This document shows positions 31,901-42,173 of a DNA stretch of 64,000 nucleotides, in pieces; position 1 is the first letter of the stretch, and every line of letters starts with the position of its first letter. The position numbers and the translations under genes were made by a program. The stretch comes from Brevundimonas sp. MYb52 (GTDB taxonomy: Bacteria; Pseudomonadota; Alphaproteobacteria; Caulobacterales; Caulobacteraceae). The notes below the pieces were generated by a model that worked only from the letters and a program-made list of their open reading frames with translations, made no database searches and had not been told where the DNA came from. The stretch lies in the NCBI RefSeq assembly GCF_002979535.1, contig NZ_PCPB01000017.1, positions 1-64,000 on the forward strand, given 5' to 3'.

Positions 31901-34900
31901 ATGAGCGACGAAAACGACAAGACCGAAGACGGTAAGACCCCTGCCAACGCGCCTTCTCAAACGGGGCCGCGCGCTCCGCTGAGCCTGAAGCCGCGCGCTG
32001 CGGGATCGGTCTCGACCGGCACCGTGAAGCAGAGCTTCAGCCATGGACGGTCCAAGACCGTGGTCGTCGAGACGAAGCGTCGCGCCGGCGCTGCGCCTGG
32101 ACATCAGCGTCCGCAGGGCTTCGACGTCTCGCGTCCGCGCGCCGATCAGGGCGGCTCCAACGCGCCGCGCAGCAATGCGCCGCGCGGCGGTCCGGCCGGC
32201 GGCGCCCTGTCGGTCGAGGAACAGGAGGCGCGTCGCCGCGCCATCGCCCTGGCCACCCAGGCTCAGGCTGAACGCGCCCGCGCCGCCGACGCCGAGAAGG
32301 TCGCTCGCGAAGCCGCTCAGCGCGATCAGGCCGCCGCCGCCGAGAAGGCTGCCGAGGCCGCCCGCGCCGAAGCCGCCGCCGCCAAGGCCGCCGCTGACGC
32401 CGCTCGCGCCGAAGCCGCCAAGCTGACGGCCGCCGCGCCGCCGGCCGCCCCGGCCAAGCCCGCCGCGCCCAAGGTGGAACTGCCCAAGGTCGAGCTGCCC
32501 AAGCCGATCGTTCCGGCGCCGACGCCCGCGCCGACCCCGGCGCCGGTTGCTCCGGCCCCGCGTCCGGCTGCGCCGGCGCGTCCGGTGGTCAACTTCGGCC
32601 AGCGCGCACCCAAGATTCCGACCGGCCGCGCGCCGATCGAGCGCCCTGCTTTCGGCGGCCGTTCGGCTCGCGAACAGGCCATGGGCGACGGCGATCGTCC
32701 GCAGTCCGACCGTCCGCAGGCTTCGGACCGTCCGCAAGGCGCTCGTCCCCAGGGCGATCGTCCGCAGGGCGCCCGTCCGGCCGCCAGCCAGACCGTCCGC
32801 TATTCGGCTCTGAACCCGAAACCGGCGCCCGGCGCCGCTCGTCCTGGCGCGGCCCGCACCGGCCCCGGCGGCCGTCCGGCCCCGAACGCCCCGCCGGCCA
32901 CGCCGGACGTGGCCCGTCCCAGCCGCGCGCCCGGCGCCGGCTTCGGCCGTCCGGTCCGTCCCGAGGACGACCGCGACAAGCGCTTCTCTGACGCCGGCAA
33001 GGCCGTCAGCCGCACGCGTGGCGAACCCAAGCGCCGTGAAGGCCGCCTGACCATCCAGTCGGTCGCCGGCGACGGCGACACCGCCGAGCGCATGCGCTCG
33101 CTGGCTTCGGTCCGCCGCGCCCGCGAACGCGAGAAGGAAAAGCGCAAGGGCGGGTCCACCGACGAGCCGCGTACGGCGCGTGAAGTGGTCATCCCCGACG
33201 TCATCACCGTGCAGGAGCTGTCCAACCGGATGGCCGTCCGCGGCGTCGACATCATCAAGTTCCTGATGCGTCAGGGCATGATGATGAAGATCAACGACGT
33301 GATCGACTCCGACACCGCCGAACTGGTGGCCGAAGAGTTCGGCATGACCGTCAAGCGCGTGTCGGAATCCGACGTCGAAACCGGCTTCATCGCCGAGGCC
33401 GACGACGAGGACGCCACCACGCCGCGTCCGCCGGTCGTGGCCATCATGGGCCACGTCGACCACGGCAAGACCAGCCTGCTGGACGCCCTGCGCACCACGG
33501 ATGTGGCCGCAGGCGAAGCCGGCGGCATCACCCAGCACATCGGCGCCTATCAGGTGCGCCTGGAAGACGGCCAACGCGTCACCTTCCTGGACACCCCGGG
33601 CCACGCCGCCTTCTCGGCGATGCGGGCGCGCGGCGCCACCGTCACCGACATCGTGGTCCTGGTCGTGGCCGCCGACGACGGCGTCATGCCGCAGACGATC
33701 GAAGCCATCCGTCACGCCAAGGCGGCCGACGCGCCCCTGATCGTCGCGGTCAACAAGATCGACAAGCCGGACGCCAACTCGCAGAAGATCGTCAACGAGC
33801 TGCTGCAGCACGAAGTCATCGCCGAAAGCCTGGGCGGCGACACCCAGATCATCGAGGTGTCGGCCAAGAACCGCATCAACCTCGACGGTCTGATCAACGC
33901 CATCCTGCTGCAGGCCGAGGTCATGGACCTGCGTGCCAACCCGGACCGTTCGGCCGAAGGCGTGGTCATCGAGGCCAAGCTGGACAAGGGCCGCGGCCCG
34001 GTCGCCACCGTCCTGGTCAAGCGCGGCACGCTGAAGCGCGGCGACATCGTCGTGGCCGGCTCCGCCTGGGGCAAGGCGCGCGCCCTGCTGGACGAACGCA
34101 ATGCTCAACTGACCGAAGCCGGTCCCTCCGTCCCGGTCGAGATCCTCGGCCTGTCGGAAGCGCCGTCGCCGGGCGACGTCTTCGCCGTGGTGGAGAGCGA
34201 GGCTCGCGCCCGTGAACTGACCGAGTATCGCGAGCGTGCGCGCCGCGAGAAGAACCAGGTCTCGGGCGGATCGGTCTCGCTGGTCGACATGATGTCGAAG
34301 CTGCAGTCCAAGAAGGTCAACGAACTGCCGGTCGTCATCAAGGCGGATGTGCAGGGTTCGGCCGAAGCCATCGTTGGCTCGCTGGAGAAGATGGGCAACG
34401 ACGAAGTCCGCGCCCGCACCGTCTATTCGGGCGCCGGCGGCATCACCGAGAGCGACGTCAACCTGGCCAAGTCGGCCGGGGCGCCGATCCTCGGCTTCAA
34501 CGTCCGTGCGTCCAAGCAGGCGCGCGATCTGGCTGAGCGTGAAGGCGTCGAGATCCGCTACTACTCGATCATCTACGACCTGCTGGACGACATGAAGGGC
34601 GTGCTTTCGGGCATGCTGGCGCCGCTCCAGCGCGAAACCTTCCTCGGCAACGCCAAGGTGCTGCAGGTCTTCGACATCACCAAGATCGGCAAGATCGCCG
34701 GTTGCCGGGTGTCGGAAGGCGTGGTCCGCAAGGGCGCGCGCGTCCGCATCATCCGCGACGACGTGGTGGTGCTGGAACTGGGCGTGCTCAACACGCTCAA
34801 GCGCTTCAAGGACGAGGTCAACGAAGTGCCCTCGGGCCAGGAATGCGGCATGCAGTTCCAGGGCTTCCAGGACATCAAGGAAGGCGACTACATCGAGTGC

Positions 34901-34936
34901 TTCACCGTGGAATCGGTCAAGCGCACGCTGGACTAG
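31901..34936 (+). CDS. infB: translation initiation factor IF-2
   Basis: A 1011-residue IF-2. The long N-terminus (to about 420) is Ala/Pro/Arg-rich, with an Ala-Glu-Arg coiled coil (about 100-180) and RPQ-G-x-RPQ-type repeats near 265-300. The GTPase domain has GHVDHGKT near 517, DTPGHAAF near 563 and NKIDKPDAN near 617, followed by the beta-barrel domains and the C-terminal fMet-tRNA-binding C2 domain. IF-2 delivers initiator tRNA to the 30S subunit and drives subunit joining. A strong terminator follows at 34964. rbfA, usually next, is displaced by two envelope genes. Confidence 0.97.
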   Translation: MSDENDKTEDGKTPANAPSQTGPRAPLSLKPRAAGSVSTGTVKQSFSHGRSKTVVVETKRRAGAAPGHQRPQGFDVSRPRADQGGSNAPRSNAPRGGPAGGALSVEEQEARRRAIALATQAQAERARAADAEKVAREAAQRDQAAAAEKAAEAARAEAAAAKAAADAARAEAAKLTAAAPPAAPAKPAAPKVELPKVELPKPIVPAPTPAPTPAPVAPAPRPAAPARPVVNFGQRAPKIPTGRAPIERPAFGGRSAREQAMGDGDRPQSDRPQASDRPQGARPQGDRPQGARPAASQTVRYSALNPKPAPGAARPGAARTGPGGRPAPNAPPATPDVARPSRAPGAGFGRPVRPEDDRDKRFSDAGKAVSRTRGEPKRREGRLTIQSVAGDGDTAERMRSLASVRRAREREKEKRKGGSTDEPRTAREVVIPDVITVQELSNRMAVRGVDIIKFLMRQGMMMKINDVIDSDTAELVAEEFGMTVKRVSESDVETGFIAEADDEDATTPRPPVVAIMGHVDHGKTSLLDALRTTDVAAGEAGGITQHIGAYQVRLEDGQRVTFLDTPGHAAFSAMRARGATVTDIVVLVVAADDGVMPQTIEAIRHAKAADAPLIVAVNKIDKPDANSQKIVNELLQHEVIAESLGGDTQIIEVSAKNRINLDGLINAILLQAEVMDLRANPDRSAEGVVIEAKLDKGRGPVATVLVKRGTLKRGDIVVAGSAWGKARALLDERNAQLTEAGPSVPVEILGLSEAPSPGDVFAVVESEARARELTEYRERARREKNQVSGGSVSLVDMMSKLQSKKVNELPVVIKADVQGSAEAIVGSLEKMGNDEVRARTVYSGAGGITESDVNLAKSAGAPILGFNVRASKQARDLAEREGVEIRYYSIIYDLLDDMKGVLSGMLAPLQRETFLGNAKVLQVFDITKIGKIAGCRVSEGVVRKGARVRIIRDDVVVLELGVLNTLKRFKDEVNEVPSGQECGMQFQGFQDIKEGDYIECFTVESVKRTLD

Positions 34937-34963
34937 GCCGTCAGGGTCTGTCCAAGGCATCAG

Positions 34964-34999
34964 GGCGCGGTCTCGCAAGGGACCGCGCCTTTTGTCTTT
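34964..34999 (+). terminator. terminator after infB
   Basis: A perfect 9-bp stem GGCGCGGTC (34964-34972) with GACCGCGCC (34981-34989), followed by TTTTGTCTTT. It should end the rimP-nusA-ylxR-infB transcript. Confidence 0.88.
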
Positions 35000-35074
35000 G
35001 GGCGAGGCTTCACGACGGCGGCCGGCCCGTCTAGGGTCCGCGGGTCGCCGGGGGGCGTTCATCGAGGGGCCGCC

Positions 35075-35599
35075 ATGCGTCGCCACATCTTGCCTGTGAT
35101 CCTGGTCGCCGCCTCGGCCCTGGCCGGGTCCGCTGCCGCCGACACCCGCTTTCTGGCCTTTGACGCCCGCGATCGCACGACCCAGGCCCTGACGCGCGGC
35201 GTGACCCTGGAGGTCGAGCGCGGCCTGTTCGGGGCCGTGGCCGTGCGCAATCTGTTTTCCAGCACCTCGCGCGGGTCGGCCCGGTTCGAGCGTGGCGGTC
35301 CCGACGCGGTGCGTCGCGCCCTGCCGGCGGGCGCCAGCGAGAGCGGCGTCTATTCCATTGTGCAGGAAGGCGACGGACGCGGCCTGTCGCGCGCCCTGTG
35401 TCCAGGAGCGGAAGAGAGCTGGCTGGTGATCGGCCGGGTCAAGGCGGGGCGTCCCATGACCATGCAGGCGGTGGGCCGCTGGAGCGACGGTCAGTATCGC
35501 CACTGCGTCGAGCTGAACTACGACTATCGCGGCGAATGGGCGACGCAGCAGGGCAATAGCCCGGCGCGAGACGCGCCCGTGGCCTACGGCCCGAACTGA
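35075..35599 (+). CDS. hypothetical exported protein
   Basis: A 174-residue protein with a clear signal peptide (residues 1-22, cleavage around GSAAADT). The mature part has two Cys (in ALCPGAEES near 110 and YRHCVELNY near 150) that could form a disulfide, and a C-terminal NYDYRGEWA segment. I do not recognise a family. It lies between the infB terminator and a DUF2459 gene, 5 bp upstream of the latter, so the two are probably one transcript concerned with the periplasm. Start ATG at 35075 is preceded by GAGGGG-type sequence suitable for ribosome binding. Confidence 0.72.
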   Translation: MRRHILPVILVAASALAGSAAADTRFLAFDARDRTTQALTRGVTLEVERGLFGAVAVRNLFSSTSRGSARFERGGPDAVRRALPAGASESGVYSIVQEGDGRGLSRALCPGAEESWLVIGRVKAGRPMTMQAVGRWSDGQYRHCVELNYDYRGEWATQQGNSPARDAPVAYGPN

Positions 35600-35604
35600 G
35601 GATC

Positions 35605-36315
35605 ATGACGCCGCCGGGCCGGTTCCTGCTGGCGGGCCTGATCGGGCTGGCTGCAGCCCTGTGGACCCTGACCCGGCCGGGCGACGCGGCCCTCTATCCG
35701 GCCTCGCCCGATGAGGCGGGGGTGACGGTCTATCTCCTCGACAACGGCTTCCACACCGACCTGGCCGTGCCGCGCACGGCCTTGCTGATGGGAGGCGGGC
35801 CCCTGGCCGAGGCCACGGCGCGCCTGGCGCCCGGCGACTGGGTGCTGATCGGCTGGGGCGACGCGGTCTTCTATGTCGATCAGAGCCCGATTTCGGGACG
35901 ATTGGCCGACGGCGCGCGAGCCTTCTTCAAGCCGGGCAACGCCTCGGTCATCATGCTGGACCCCGAAGCGGGCGATCCGGCGCGGCGCTTTCGCGCCGAG
36001 GATCGTCAGGTCCTGAGGCTGTCGTCGGCCGGCATGGCGGCCTTGCGGGGGCGGGTGCAGGCCTCGCTGGCGACCGATGCGGCGGGCGGTCCGGTGTTGA
36101 CGGCCGTCCGGCCCGGAGATGACGCGCGTTTCTTCGCCAGCCGCGAGACCTTCTGGATCGGCCATCTGTGCAACCACTGGACGGCGGACCTGCTGTCGGC
36201 GGCGGGCCTGCCGATCCGGCCTTTGCGCGCCATGACCTCTGGCGAGGTGATGCGGACGGCCGCCCGCGCCGAGCGCGATGCGGCCAAGCTGGACTTGCAG
36301 CCCGTCCGCGACTAG
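35605..36315 (+). CDS. DUF2459/TIGR02117-family protein
   Basis: A 236-residue protein of the DUF2459 (TIGR02117) family. One N-terminal membrane helix (about 8-24) precedes a periplasmic domain with family-typical FHTDLAVPRTAL near residue 50, VLIGWGDAVFYVD near 81 and CNHWTADLLSAAGLPIRP near 190. The conserved His, Asp and Cys-Asn-x-Trp residues suggest a papain-like or NlpC-like hydrolase core, but no activity is established. Named after occurrence near urease genes elsewhere; no urease genes are here. Five bases separate it from the exported protein upstream. rbfA follows after 61 bp. Confidence 0.82.
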   Translation: MTPPGRFLLAGLIGLAAALWTLTRPGDAALYPASPDEAGVTVYLLDNGFHTDLAVPRTALLMGGGPLAEATARLAPGDWVLIGWGDAVFYVDQSPISGRLADGARAFFKPGNASVIMLDPEAGDPARRFRAEDRQVLRLSSAGMAALRGRVQASLATDAAGGPVLTAVRPGDDARFFASRETFWIGHLCNHWTADLLSAAGLPIRPLRAMTSGEVMRTAARAERDAAKLDLQPVRD

Positions 36316-36376
36316 ACCGCGCCCTTCGCTTTTTTAGCCGGCGTCCGATCCCCGGCGAGCGACAAGGGAGGCCGCC

Positions 36377-36850
36377 ATGAGCCGCAAACAGCATACCCGT
36401 AACGCCACCGGTCCCCAGGGGCCCTCGCAGCGCCAACTGCGCGCCGGCGAACTGATCCGTCACGCCCTGGTCGACGTGCTGCGCGAGAACGCGATCCACG
36501 ACGAGGCCCTGCTGGGCGTATCGATCACCGTGACCGAGGTGCGGCTGTCGCCGGATCTTCGTCACGCCACCTGCTTCGTCGAGCCCCTGGGCGCCGGCGT
36601 CGAGAGCGCCGAGACGGCGGGCCAGGAGTCGGTGATCATCAAGGCCCTGAACACCCACGCCAAATTCCTGCGTGGCCAGTTGGGCCGCCACATCGACATG
36701 AAATACACCCCGGACCTGAAGTTCCGCCACGACGAGAGCTTCGAGGCGGCCAGCTATATGGACCGGCTGATGGCCGACCCGCGCATTCGCGCCGACCTGG
36801 CGCGTTCCGACGAACCGGAAGAAGGCGCGGCAGGGTCGGGCGAAGACTGA
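36377..36850 (+). CDS. rbfA: 30S ribosome-binding factor RbfA
   Basis: A 157-residue KH-like RNA-binding protein that assists late maturation of the 16S rRNA 5' region and cold-shock growth. Family features: the N-terminal [40 protein letters not shown] near 54-74 and the C-terminal [17 protein letters not shown] near 111-127. It has a somewhat acidic C-terminal extension. The ATG is preceded by AGGGAGG. Its TGA shares one base with the truB ATG. Its separation from infB by two other genes is unusual. Confidence 0.95.
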   Translation: MSRKQHTRNATGPQGPSQRQLRAGELIRHALVDVLRENAIHDEALLGVSITVTEVRLSPDLRHATCFVEPLGAGVESAETAGQESVIIKALNTHAKFLRGQLGRHIDMKYTPDLKFRHDESFEAASYMDRLMADPRIRADLARSDEPEEGAAGSGED

Positions 36851-37782
36851 TGGCGCGCCGCAAGAAGGGCGAGATCGTCAACGGCTGGATCTGCCTCGAC
36901 AAGCCGTTCGAGGTGGGCTCGACCGAGGCGGTGACCAAGGTCCGCCGTCTGTTCGACGCCCAGAAGGCGGGTCACGCAGGGACGCTGGACCCTCTGGCCT
37001 CGGGCATCCTGCCCATCGCCCTGGGGGAGGCGACCAAGACGGTGCCCTTCATGATGGACGCCGAGAAGGTCTATCGCTTCACCATCCATTGGGGCATTTC
37101 CACCGACAGCATCGACCGCGAGGGCGAGATCACCGGCCGCTCCGACGTGCGGCCCTCGGTCGAGGCGGTCAGGGCGGCCCTGCCGACCTTCGTCGGCGAG
37201 ATCGACCAGGCGCCGCCCCAGTTCTCGGCCATCCGCGTCAACGGCGAGCGCGCCTATGATCTGGCCCGCGACGGCGTGCAGTTCGAGCTGGAGACCCGCA
37301 AGGTGGTGATCCACGAGGCCGCGGTGACCGACGCGCCGGACGCCGACCACGTCGAGATCACCATGAGGACGGGCAAGGGCGTCTATGTCCGATCCCTGGC
37401 CCGCGACCTGGCCGCCATGCTGGGCGCCGAAGGGCATGTTTCGGCCCTGCGGCGCGAGCGGGTGGGGCCGTTCTCGACCGAGAACGCCGTCACTCTGGAT
37501 TTTCTCGTCGATCTGGCGCATAAGGGCGCCGCCTTGGAAGGCTTGCTGCCCGTTTCGACCGCTCTGGACGACATCCCGGATCTGGCCGTTACGGAACAGG
37601 ACGCCTTCTCGCTGAGGCAGGGACGGCCGATCGTTCTGCTCCCCCGTCAGGTTGAAACCTTGAAGAGTCAGCTATCCGCCGGCTCGCGCACGGTGTCGGC
37701 CTTCGTGGGAGAGACCCTGGTCGCGCTCTGCACCATGCGGGCCGGACGGCTAGAACCCGACCGTGTTTTCAATCTCCCCTAG
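36850..37782 (+). CDS. truB: tRNA pseudouridine(55) synthase TruB
   Basis: A 310-residue pseudouridine synthase making psi55 in the T loop of tRNAs. The catalytic Asp is in [12 protein letters not shown] near residues 38-49; the [15 protein letters not shown] region near residue 76 and the [12 protein letters not shown] motif near 177-188 are conserved. A C-terminal extension replaces a PUA domain. Translationally coupled to rbfA by a 1-bp overlap. rpsO begins 48 bp later. Confidence 0.96.
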   Translation: MARRKKGEIVNGWICLDKPFEVGSTEAVTKVRRLFDAQKAGHAGTLDPLASGILPIALGEATKTVPFMMDAEKVYRFTIHWGISTDSIDREGEITGRSDVRPSVEAVRAALPTFVGEIDQAPPQFSAIRVNGERAYDLARDGVQFELETRKVVIHEAAVTDAPDADHVEITMRTGKGVYVRSLARDLAAMLGAEGHVSALRRERVGPFSTENAVTLDFLVDLAHKGAALEGLLPVSTALDDIPDLAVTEQDAFSLRQGRPIVLLPRQVETLKSQLSAGSRTVSAFVGETLVALCTMRAGRLEPDRVFNLP

Positions 37783-37829
37783 CGCTCGTTTTCGAGCGGC
37801 GCGACAGGGCTCCAACATGGAGATCTACG

Positions 37830-38099
37830 ATGTCGATTACGGCTCAACGCAAGGGCGAAGTCATCGCTGACAACGCTCGTTCGGCTGCAGACACCGGCTC
37901 GGCCGAGGTCCAGGTCGCGATCCTTTCGGAACGCATCGCCAACCTGACCGAGCACTTCAAGACCCACAAGAAAGACAACCACTCGCGTCGCGGCCTTCTG
38001 AAGATGGTCTCGCAGCGTCGTCGTCTTCTGGACCACCTGACCAAGGTTGATCGCGCGCGTTACACCGCTCTGATCACCAAGCTGGGCCTGCGTCGCTAA
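37830..38099 (+). CDS. rpsO: 30S ribosomal protein S15
   Basis: An 89-residue S15 of exactly the usual size: [11 protein letters not shown] at the start, [15 protein letters not shown] near 21-35, the rRNA-binding [16 protein letters not shown] near 41-56 and the terminal LGLRR. It binds the central domain of 16S rRNA early in assembly. A strong terminator hairpin follows 30 bp after the stop, limiting read-through to pnp. The gap to truB is short and could carry its own promoter. Confidence 0.98.
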   Translation: MSITAQRKGEVIADNARSAADTGSAEVQVAILSERIANLTEHFKTHKKDNHSRRGLLKMVSQRRRLLDHLTKVDRARYTALITKLGLRR

Positions 38100-38128
38100 G
38101 GCGGCCGACCGGCAGCGGAAAGAATTCT

Positions 38129-38160
38129 CGAGGCGCGGGCGGACACGTCCGCGCCTCGTT
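38129..38160 (+). terminator. stem-loop between rpsO and pnp
   Basis: A perfect 10-bp stem CGAGGCGCGG (38129-38138) with CCGCGCCTCG (38149-38158), 10-nt loop, followed by only TT. It may be a weak terminator or an RNase III-type processing stem, as is usual between rpsO and pnp. Confidence 0.7.
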
Positions 38161-38397
38161 CCGCACCTAGAGCACTTCCCTGTGAGGCGGATCGTGGTTC
38201 GCTTCGGGAGTGTGACGACCAAGAGCTTCCTGCGCGCCGCAGGTCTTTAACGGCGCAGACGCGAGGGCCAGGATGGTTCTTGCACCACCCTCCGGACGCG
38301 ATGGCGCGACCGGGTTTTCGGGGACCAAGGGACGGAACAGCCCGAGGCTCCACACACCCCCGCCGGGAATACGCCCGCGGGAGACGAAAGAAGAAAA
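38161..38397 (+). promoter_or_regulatory. pnp leader region
   Basis: About 240 bp without a credible gene. It contains a degenerate TAGAGCACTTCCC...GGGAGTGTG palindrome (38168-38213), resembling a hairpin family dispersed in alphaproteobacterial genomes, then GC-rich sequence ending in a purine-rich ribosome-binding stretch (GAGACGAAAGAAGAAAA) before the pnp ATG. In other bacteria the pnp leader is the site of RNase III and PNPase autoregulation; that role is inferred here. Confidence 0.5.
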
Positions 38398-40629
38398 ATG
38401 TTCGATATCAAACGCAAGACGATCGAGTGGGCCGGCCGCCCGCTGACGCTGGAAACCGGCCGCATCGCCCGTCAGGCTGACGGCGCCGTTCTGGCGACCT
38501 ACGGCGAGACCGTGGTCCTGGCCACCGTCGTCTATGGCCGCCAGCCCAAGCCGGGCCTGGATTTCTTCCCGCTGACCGTCAACTACCAAGAGAAGACGTT
38601 CGCCGCCGGCAAGATTCCGGGCGGCTACTTCAAGCGTGAAGGCCGTCCGTCGGAAAAAGAGACCCTGGTCTCGCGCCTGATCGACCGTCCGATCCGCCCC
38701 CTGTTCGTCAAGGGCTTCAAGAACGAGACCCAGGTCGTCATCACCGTGCTGCAGCACGACATGGAAAACGATCCGGACGTCCTGGGCATGGTCGCCGCCT
38801 CGGCCGCCCTGACCATTTCGGGCGTGCCCTTCATGGGCCCCATCGGCGCCGCGCGCGTCGGCCTGATCGACGGCGAGCTGGTGCTGAACCCGGCCGTTGA
38901 CCAGATGGGCGAGAGCTCGCTGGACCTGGTCGTCGCCGGTACGCAAGACGCCCTGATGATGGTCGAATCCGAAGCCAAGGAGCTGTCGGAAGAGAAGATG
39001 CTCGAGGCCCTGATGTTCGCACACGCGGGCATGCAGCCGGTCATCGACGCCATCATCGACCTGGCCGAACACGCCGCCAAGGAACCCTTCGACTTCCAGG
39101 CCGAAGACCACTCCGACGTCGTCGCCTCGATCAAGAAGCTGGTCGGCGAGGACATCAAGGCCGCCTACGCCCATCCGGGCAAGTATGAGCGCCGTTCGGG
39201 CGTCGACGCGGCCAAGAAGACCGCCGCCGCCGCCCTGGTGAAGACCGACGAGAACCCCGAGGGCGTTGACAGCTCCAAGTTCTCGGCCGCCTTCAAGGAA
39301 TGTGAAGCCGACGTCCTGCGTCGCGACATCATCGAGAACGCGCACCGCGTCGACGGCCGCGCCCTCGACAAGGTCCGCGCCATCGTTTCGGAAGTCGGCG
39401 TCCTGCCGCGCACCCACGGTTCGTCGCTGTTCACGCGCGGCGAAACCCAGGCCCTGGTCGTCGCCACCCTCGGCACCGGCGAGGACGAGCAGTACATCGA
39501 CAGCCTGCAGGGCACCTACAAGGAGTCCTTCCTGCTGCACTACAACTTCCCCCCCTATTCGGTGGGTGAAGCGGGCCGCATGGGTTCGCCCGGCCGTCGC
39601 GAAATCGGTCACGGCAAGCTGGCCTGGCGCGCGATCCGTCCGATGCTGCCGACCAAGGAAGACTTCCCCTACACCATCCGTCTGGTCTCCGAGATCACCG
39701 AGTCCAACGGCTCGTCCTCGATGGCCACGGTCTGCGGATCGTCCCTGGCCCTGATGGACGCCGGCGTGCCGCTGGTCCGTCCGGTCTCGGGCATCGCCAT
39801 GGGTCTGATTCTGGAGCCGTCGGGCGAGTTCGCCATCCTGTCGGACATCCTGGGTGACGAAGATCACCTGGGCGACATGGACTTCAAGGTCGCCGGCACG
39901 TCGGAAGGCATCACCAGCCTTCAGATGGACATCAAGGTCGCCGGCATCACCAAGGAGATCATGGAACAGGCCCTGACGCAGGCTTCGGCCGGCCGTCTGC
40001 ACATCCTCGACGAAATGTCGAAGGCCATGGACGCCCCGCGCGCCGAGCTGGGCGAGCACGCTCCCAAGATCGAAACCATCAAGATCCCGGTCGACAAGAT
40101 CCGTGAAGTGATCGGTTCGGGCGGCAAGGTCATCCGCGAGATCGTCGAGAAGACCGGCGCCAAGATCGACATCGGCGATGACGGCACCATCAAGGTCGCC
40201 GCCAACGACCAGGAGAAGATCGACGCCGCCAAGGCCTGGATCCAGTCCATCGCCTCGGAACCCGAGCTGGGCATGATCTACTCCGGCAAGGTCGTGAAGG
40301 TCGTCGACTTCGGCGCCTTCGTGAACTTCTTCGGCGCCAAGGACGGCCTGGTCCACGTGTCCCAGATCGCTCTGGAACGCGTCGCCAACCCGGCCGACGT
40401 CCTGTCGGAAGGCCAAGAGGTCAAGGTCAAGTTCCTGGGCTTCGACGATCGCGGCAAGACCAAGCTGTCGATGAAGGTCGTCGATCAGGAAACCGGCGAA
40501 GACATCACCGACAAGATCAACGCCGAGCGCGCTGAACGCGGTGAAGCCCCGCTGTCGGAAGACACCGGCGGCCGTCCCAAGCGTGAAGGCGATCGCGGTG
40601 GCGATCGTGGCCGTCGCCGTCGCGACTAG
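38398..40629 (+). CDS. pnp: polyribonucleotide nucleotidyltransferase (PNPase)
   Basis: A 743-residue PNPase, a phosphorolytic 3'-to-5' exoribonuclease of the RNA degradosome. It has the first RNase PH domain (1-220), an alpha linker, the catalytic second RNase PH domain (about 310-545, with [20 protein letters not shown] near 481-500), a KH domain ([15 protein letters not shown] near 568-582) and an S1 domain (about 620-690; [15 protein letters not shown]). The short basic tail [17 protein letters not shown] may touch RNase E, as in Caulobacter. A very good terminator follows. Confidence 0.98.
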   Translation: MFDIKRKTIEWAGRPLTLETGRIARQADGAVLATYGETVVLATVVYGRQPKPGLDFFPLTVNYQEKTFAAGKIPGGYFKREGRPSEKETLVSRLIDRPIRPLFVKGFKNETQVVITVLQHDMENDPDVLGMVAASAALTISGVPFMGPIGAARVGLIDGELVLNPAVDQMGESSLDLVVAGTQDALMMVESEAKELSEEKMLEALMFAHAGMQPVIDAIIDLAEHAAKEPFDFQAEDHSDVVASIKKLVGEDIKAAYAHPGKYERRSGVDAAKKTAAAALVKTDENPEGVDSSKFSAAFKECEADVLRRDIIENAHRVDGRALDKVRAIVSEVGVLPRTHGSSLFTRGETQALVVATLGTGEDEQYIDSLQGTYKESFLLHYNFPPYSVGEAGRMGSPGRREIGHGKLAWRAIRPMLPTKEDFPYTIRLVSEITESNGSSSMATVCGSSLALMDAGVPLVRPVSGIAMGLILEPSGEFAILSDILGDEDHLGDMDFKVAGTSEGITSLQMDIKVAGITKEIMEQALTQASAGRLHILDEMSKAMDAPRAELGEHAPKIETIKIPVDKIREVIGSGGKVIREIVEKTGAKIDIGDDGTIKVAANDQEKIDAAKAWIQSIASEPELGMIYSGKVVKVVDFGAFVNFFGAKDGLVHVSQIALERVANPADVLSEGQEVKVKFLGFDDRGKTKLSMKVVDQETGEDITDKINAERAERGEAPLSEDTGGRPKREGDRGGDRGRRRRD

Positions 40630-40649
40630 GCCTCACGGTTGAAATGAAG

Positions 40650-40682
40650 AAGGCCCCGCTGGAAACAGCGGGGCCTTTTTCT
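40650..40682 (+). terminator. terminator after pnp
   Basis: A perfect 12-bp stem AAGGCCCCGCTG (40650-40661) with CAGCGGGGCCTT (40666-40677), GAAA tetraloop, then TTTTTCTT. The strongest terminator in the window. Confidence 0.95.
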
Positions 40683-40730
40683 TAGGGCGCTATCGCGCGC
40701 GACGCGGCCGCGCGCTGCTTGAGCGCGTTT

Positions 40731-40879
40731 CTCCCTTCCCTTCATGGGGAGGGTGGCTGAGCCCGCAGGGCGAAGTCGAGTGGGGGCGCCTTCGCTGATT
40801 GGCCGCCGCGCCCGGTATCACCACGCCCTCACCACCCGGTTGCTACGCGACCACCCTCCCCATGAAGGGGAGGGAGAGG
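40731..40879. repeat. paired-palindrome intergenic element (type D)
   Basis: A 149-bp unit with inverted ends: CTCCCTTCCCTTCATGGGG... (40731-40756) and its near-exact complement (40851-40879; one mismatch across 26 nt). Each arm is itself partly palindromic around CTTCATGGGGAGG. It lies between the pnp terminator and the stop codon of the convergent lipoprotein gene. Confidence 0.8.
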
Positions 40880-40881
40880 GA

Positions 40882-41337
40882 TCAGTTGGCGCATTCTTTG
40901 GGCTTGGCCTCGTCCGCCCCATACATGGCGCAGGAGCGGTCGATCTCGCCCTGGATCATGTCGCAGGGGTTGGCGCTGTTGCACGGCGGACGGGTCGCGG
41001 GGCTGACAGCGATGCAGCGTTCGACCAGACGTTTTGAGCGGGCCTCGCCGATCTCGGCCAGGCAGGAGCCGGGCTCCCCGACAGGCGTGACGGCGGGCGT
41101 CTCGGTTTTGGTCGGCTCAGGTTCCGGCGCGACGGCTTCTGGCTTGAGATCAGGCTTGGGCTTGGGCGGCGAGACCGGCGCGGGCGCGTCCTTGAGCGGC
41201 ACGGCGTCGATTGGTTCCTGCGACAGCCGGGTGTCCACGCCCGCGGGCTGCGGCGGTTCGGCGGGCGCGGGCTGGCCGCAACCGGTCAGCAGGGCGGCCG
41301 TCAGGGCCAGAAGAGAGGCGGCGAGGGCGGGGCGCAT
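40882..41337 (-). CDS. hypothetical Pro-rich lipoprotein
   Basis: A 151-residue lipoprotein. The signal peptide ends in the lipobox LLTGC (Cys near residue 20), a Pro/Lys/Glu-rich linker covers about 25-90, and a small C-terminal domain has five further Cys (GSCLAEIG, ERCIAV, PPCNSANPCDM, SCAMYG, KECAN), which could form disulfides in the periplasm. I do not recognise a family. The ATG at 41337 was chosen over 41370 because it begins the signal peptide. It is 75 bp downstream of rph on the same strand and ends against the type D repeat element. Confidence 0.75.
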   Translation of the reverse strand: MRPALAASLLALTAALLTGCGQPAPAEPPQPAGVDTRLSQEPIDAVPLKDAPAPVSPPKPKPDLKPEAVAPEPEPTKTETPAVTPVGEPGSCLAEIGEARSKRLVERCIAVSPATRPPCNSANPCDMIQGEIDRSCAMYGADEAKPKECAN

Positions 41338-41412
41338 GAGGCAGTCTCCGTTCGCGGGAGACGCCACCATGCCTTGATCGGCCCTCGCGGCCTAGTCTTC
41401 GATATGGGCGGC

Positions 41413-42129
41413 CTACTTGGCCAGGGCGGCGCGTTGCAGGGCGAACAGTTCGGCGCAGCCGATGCCGGCCAGTTCGAACAGGCGGTCGAACTCGGGACGC
41501 GAGAAGCCGCGCTTCTCGCCGGTGGCCTGGATTTCGACGATGCCGCCGGCGCCGGTCAGGACGAAGTTGGAATCGGCCTCGGCGGTGGAGTCTTCCTCAT
41601 AGTCGAGGTCCAGAACCGGCAGGTCGTTGAAGATGCCGCACGACACGGCCGCGACCTGATCGATGATGGGGTCGGCCTTCAGCACGCCCTCGTCCTTGAG
41701 ATAGTTGAGCGCCACAGCCATGGCCACCCAGGCGCCGGTGATCGAGGCGGTGCGGGTGCCGCCGTCGGCCTGGATGACGTCGCAGTCGATCAGGACCTGA
41801 CGCTCGCCCAGGGCCTTGAGGTCGACCACGGCGCGCAGGCTGCGGCCGATCAGGCGCTGGATTTCCTGCGTGCGGCCCGACTGCTTGCCGGCGGCGGCTT
41901 CGCGACGGCCGCGCGTGTGGGTGGCGCGGGGCAGCATGCCGTATTCGGCCGTGACCCAGCCCTGGCCGGTGTTGCGCATCCAGCCCGGCACCTTTTCCTC
42001 GATCGAGGCGGTGCACAGCACCTTGGTGTGGCCGAACGAGACCAGGCACGAGCCCTCGGCATAGCGGTTGACGCCGGTCTCCAGCGTGACGGTGCGGAGT
42101 TGTTCGGGGGTGCGTTCAGACGGGCGCAT
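41413..42129 (-). CDS. rph: ribonuclease PH
   Basis: A 238-residue phosphorolytic exoribonuclease that trims the 3' end of tRNA precursors. Family motifs: the N-terminal [26 protein letters not shown] sequence near 57-70, [29 protein letters not shown] (in parts, near 71-100) and the catalytic [15 protein letters not shown] near 173-187. Length is standard. The ATG at 42129 gives the usual N-terminus; a long upstream in-frame extension overlaps hrcA antisense. Divergent from hrcA with 44 bp between, an arrangement seen in many alphaproteobacteria. Confidence 0.97.
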   Translation of the reverse strand: MRPSERTPEQLRTVTLETGVNRYAEGSCLVSFGHTKVLCTASIEEKVPGWMRNTGQGWVTAEYGMLPRATHTRGRREAAAGKQSGRTQEIQRLIGRSLRAVVDLKALGERQVLIDCDVIQADGGTRTASITGAWVAMAVALNYLKDEGVLKADPIIDQVAAVSCGIFNDLPVLDLDYEEDSTAEADSNFVLTGAGGIVEIQATGEKRGFSRPEFDRLFELAGIGCAELFALQRAALAK

Positions 42130-42173
42130 GGGATTTCCTTGGAACCAGAGCAGGGCGTGCTTATCCTGAAAGC

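Noticed and set aside
28729..31947. 1072-residue open frame on the minus strand across rimP-nusA-ylxR
   Set aside because: Antisense shadow created by high third-position GC. The opposite strand codes for well-recognised proteins and the shadow translation shows no domain.
31586..35503. 1305-residue open frame on the minus strand across infB
   Set aside because: Antisense to IF-2; composition is Gly/Arg/Asp-rich without motifs.
42130..42173. CIRCE operator near hrcA
   Set aside because: No TTAGCACTC-N9-GAGTGCTAA or near match here or before dnaK.
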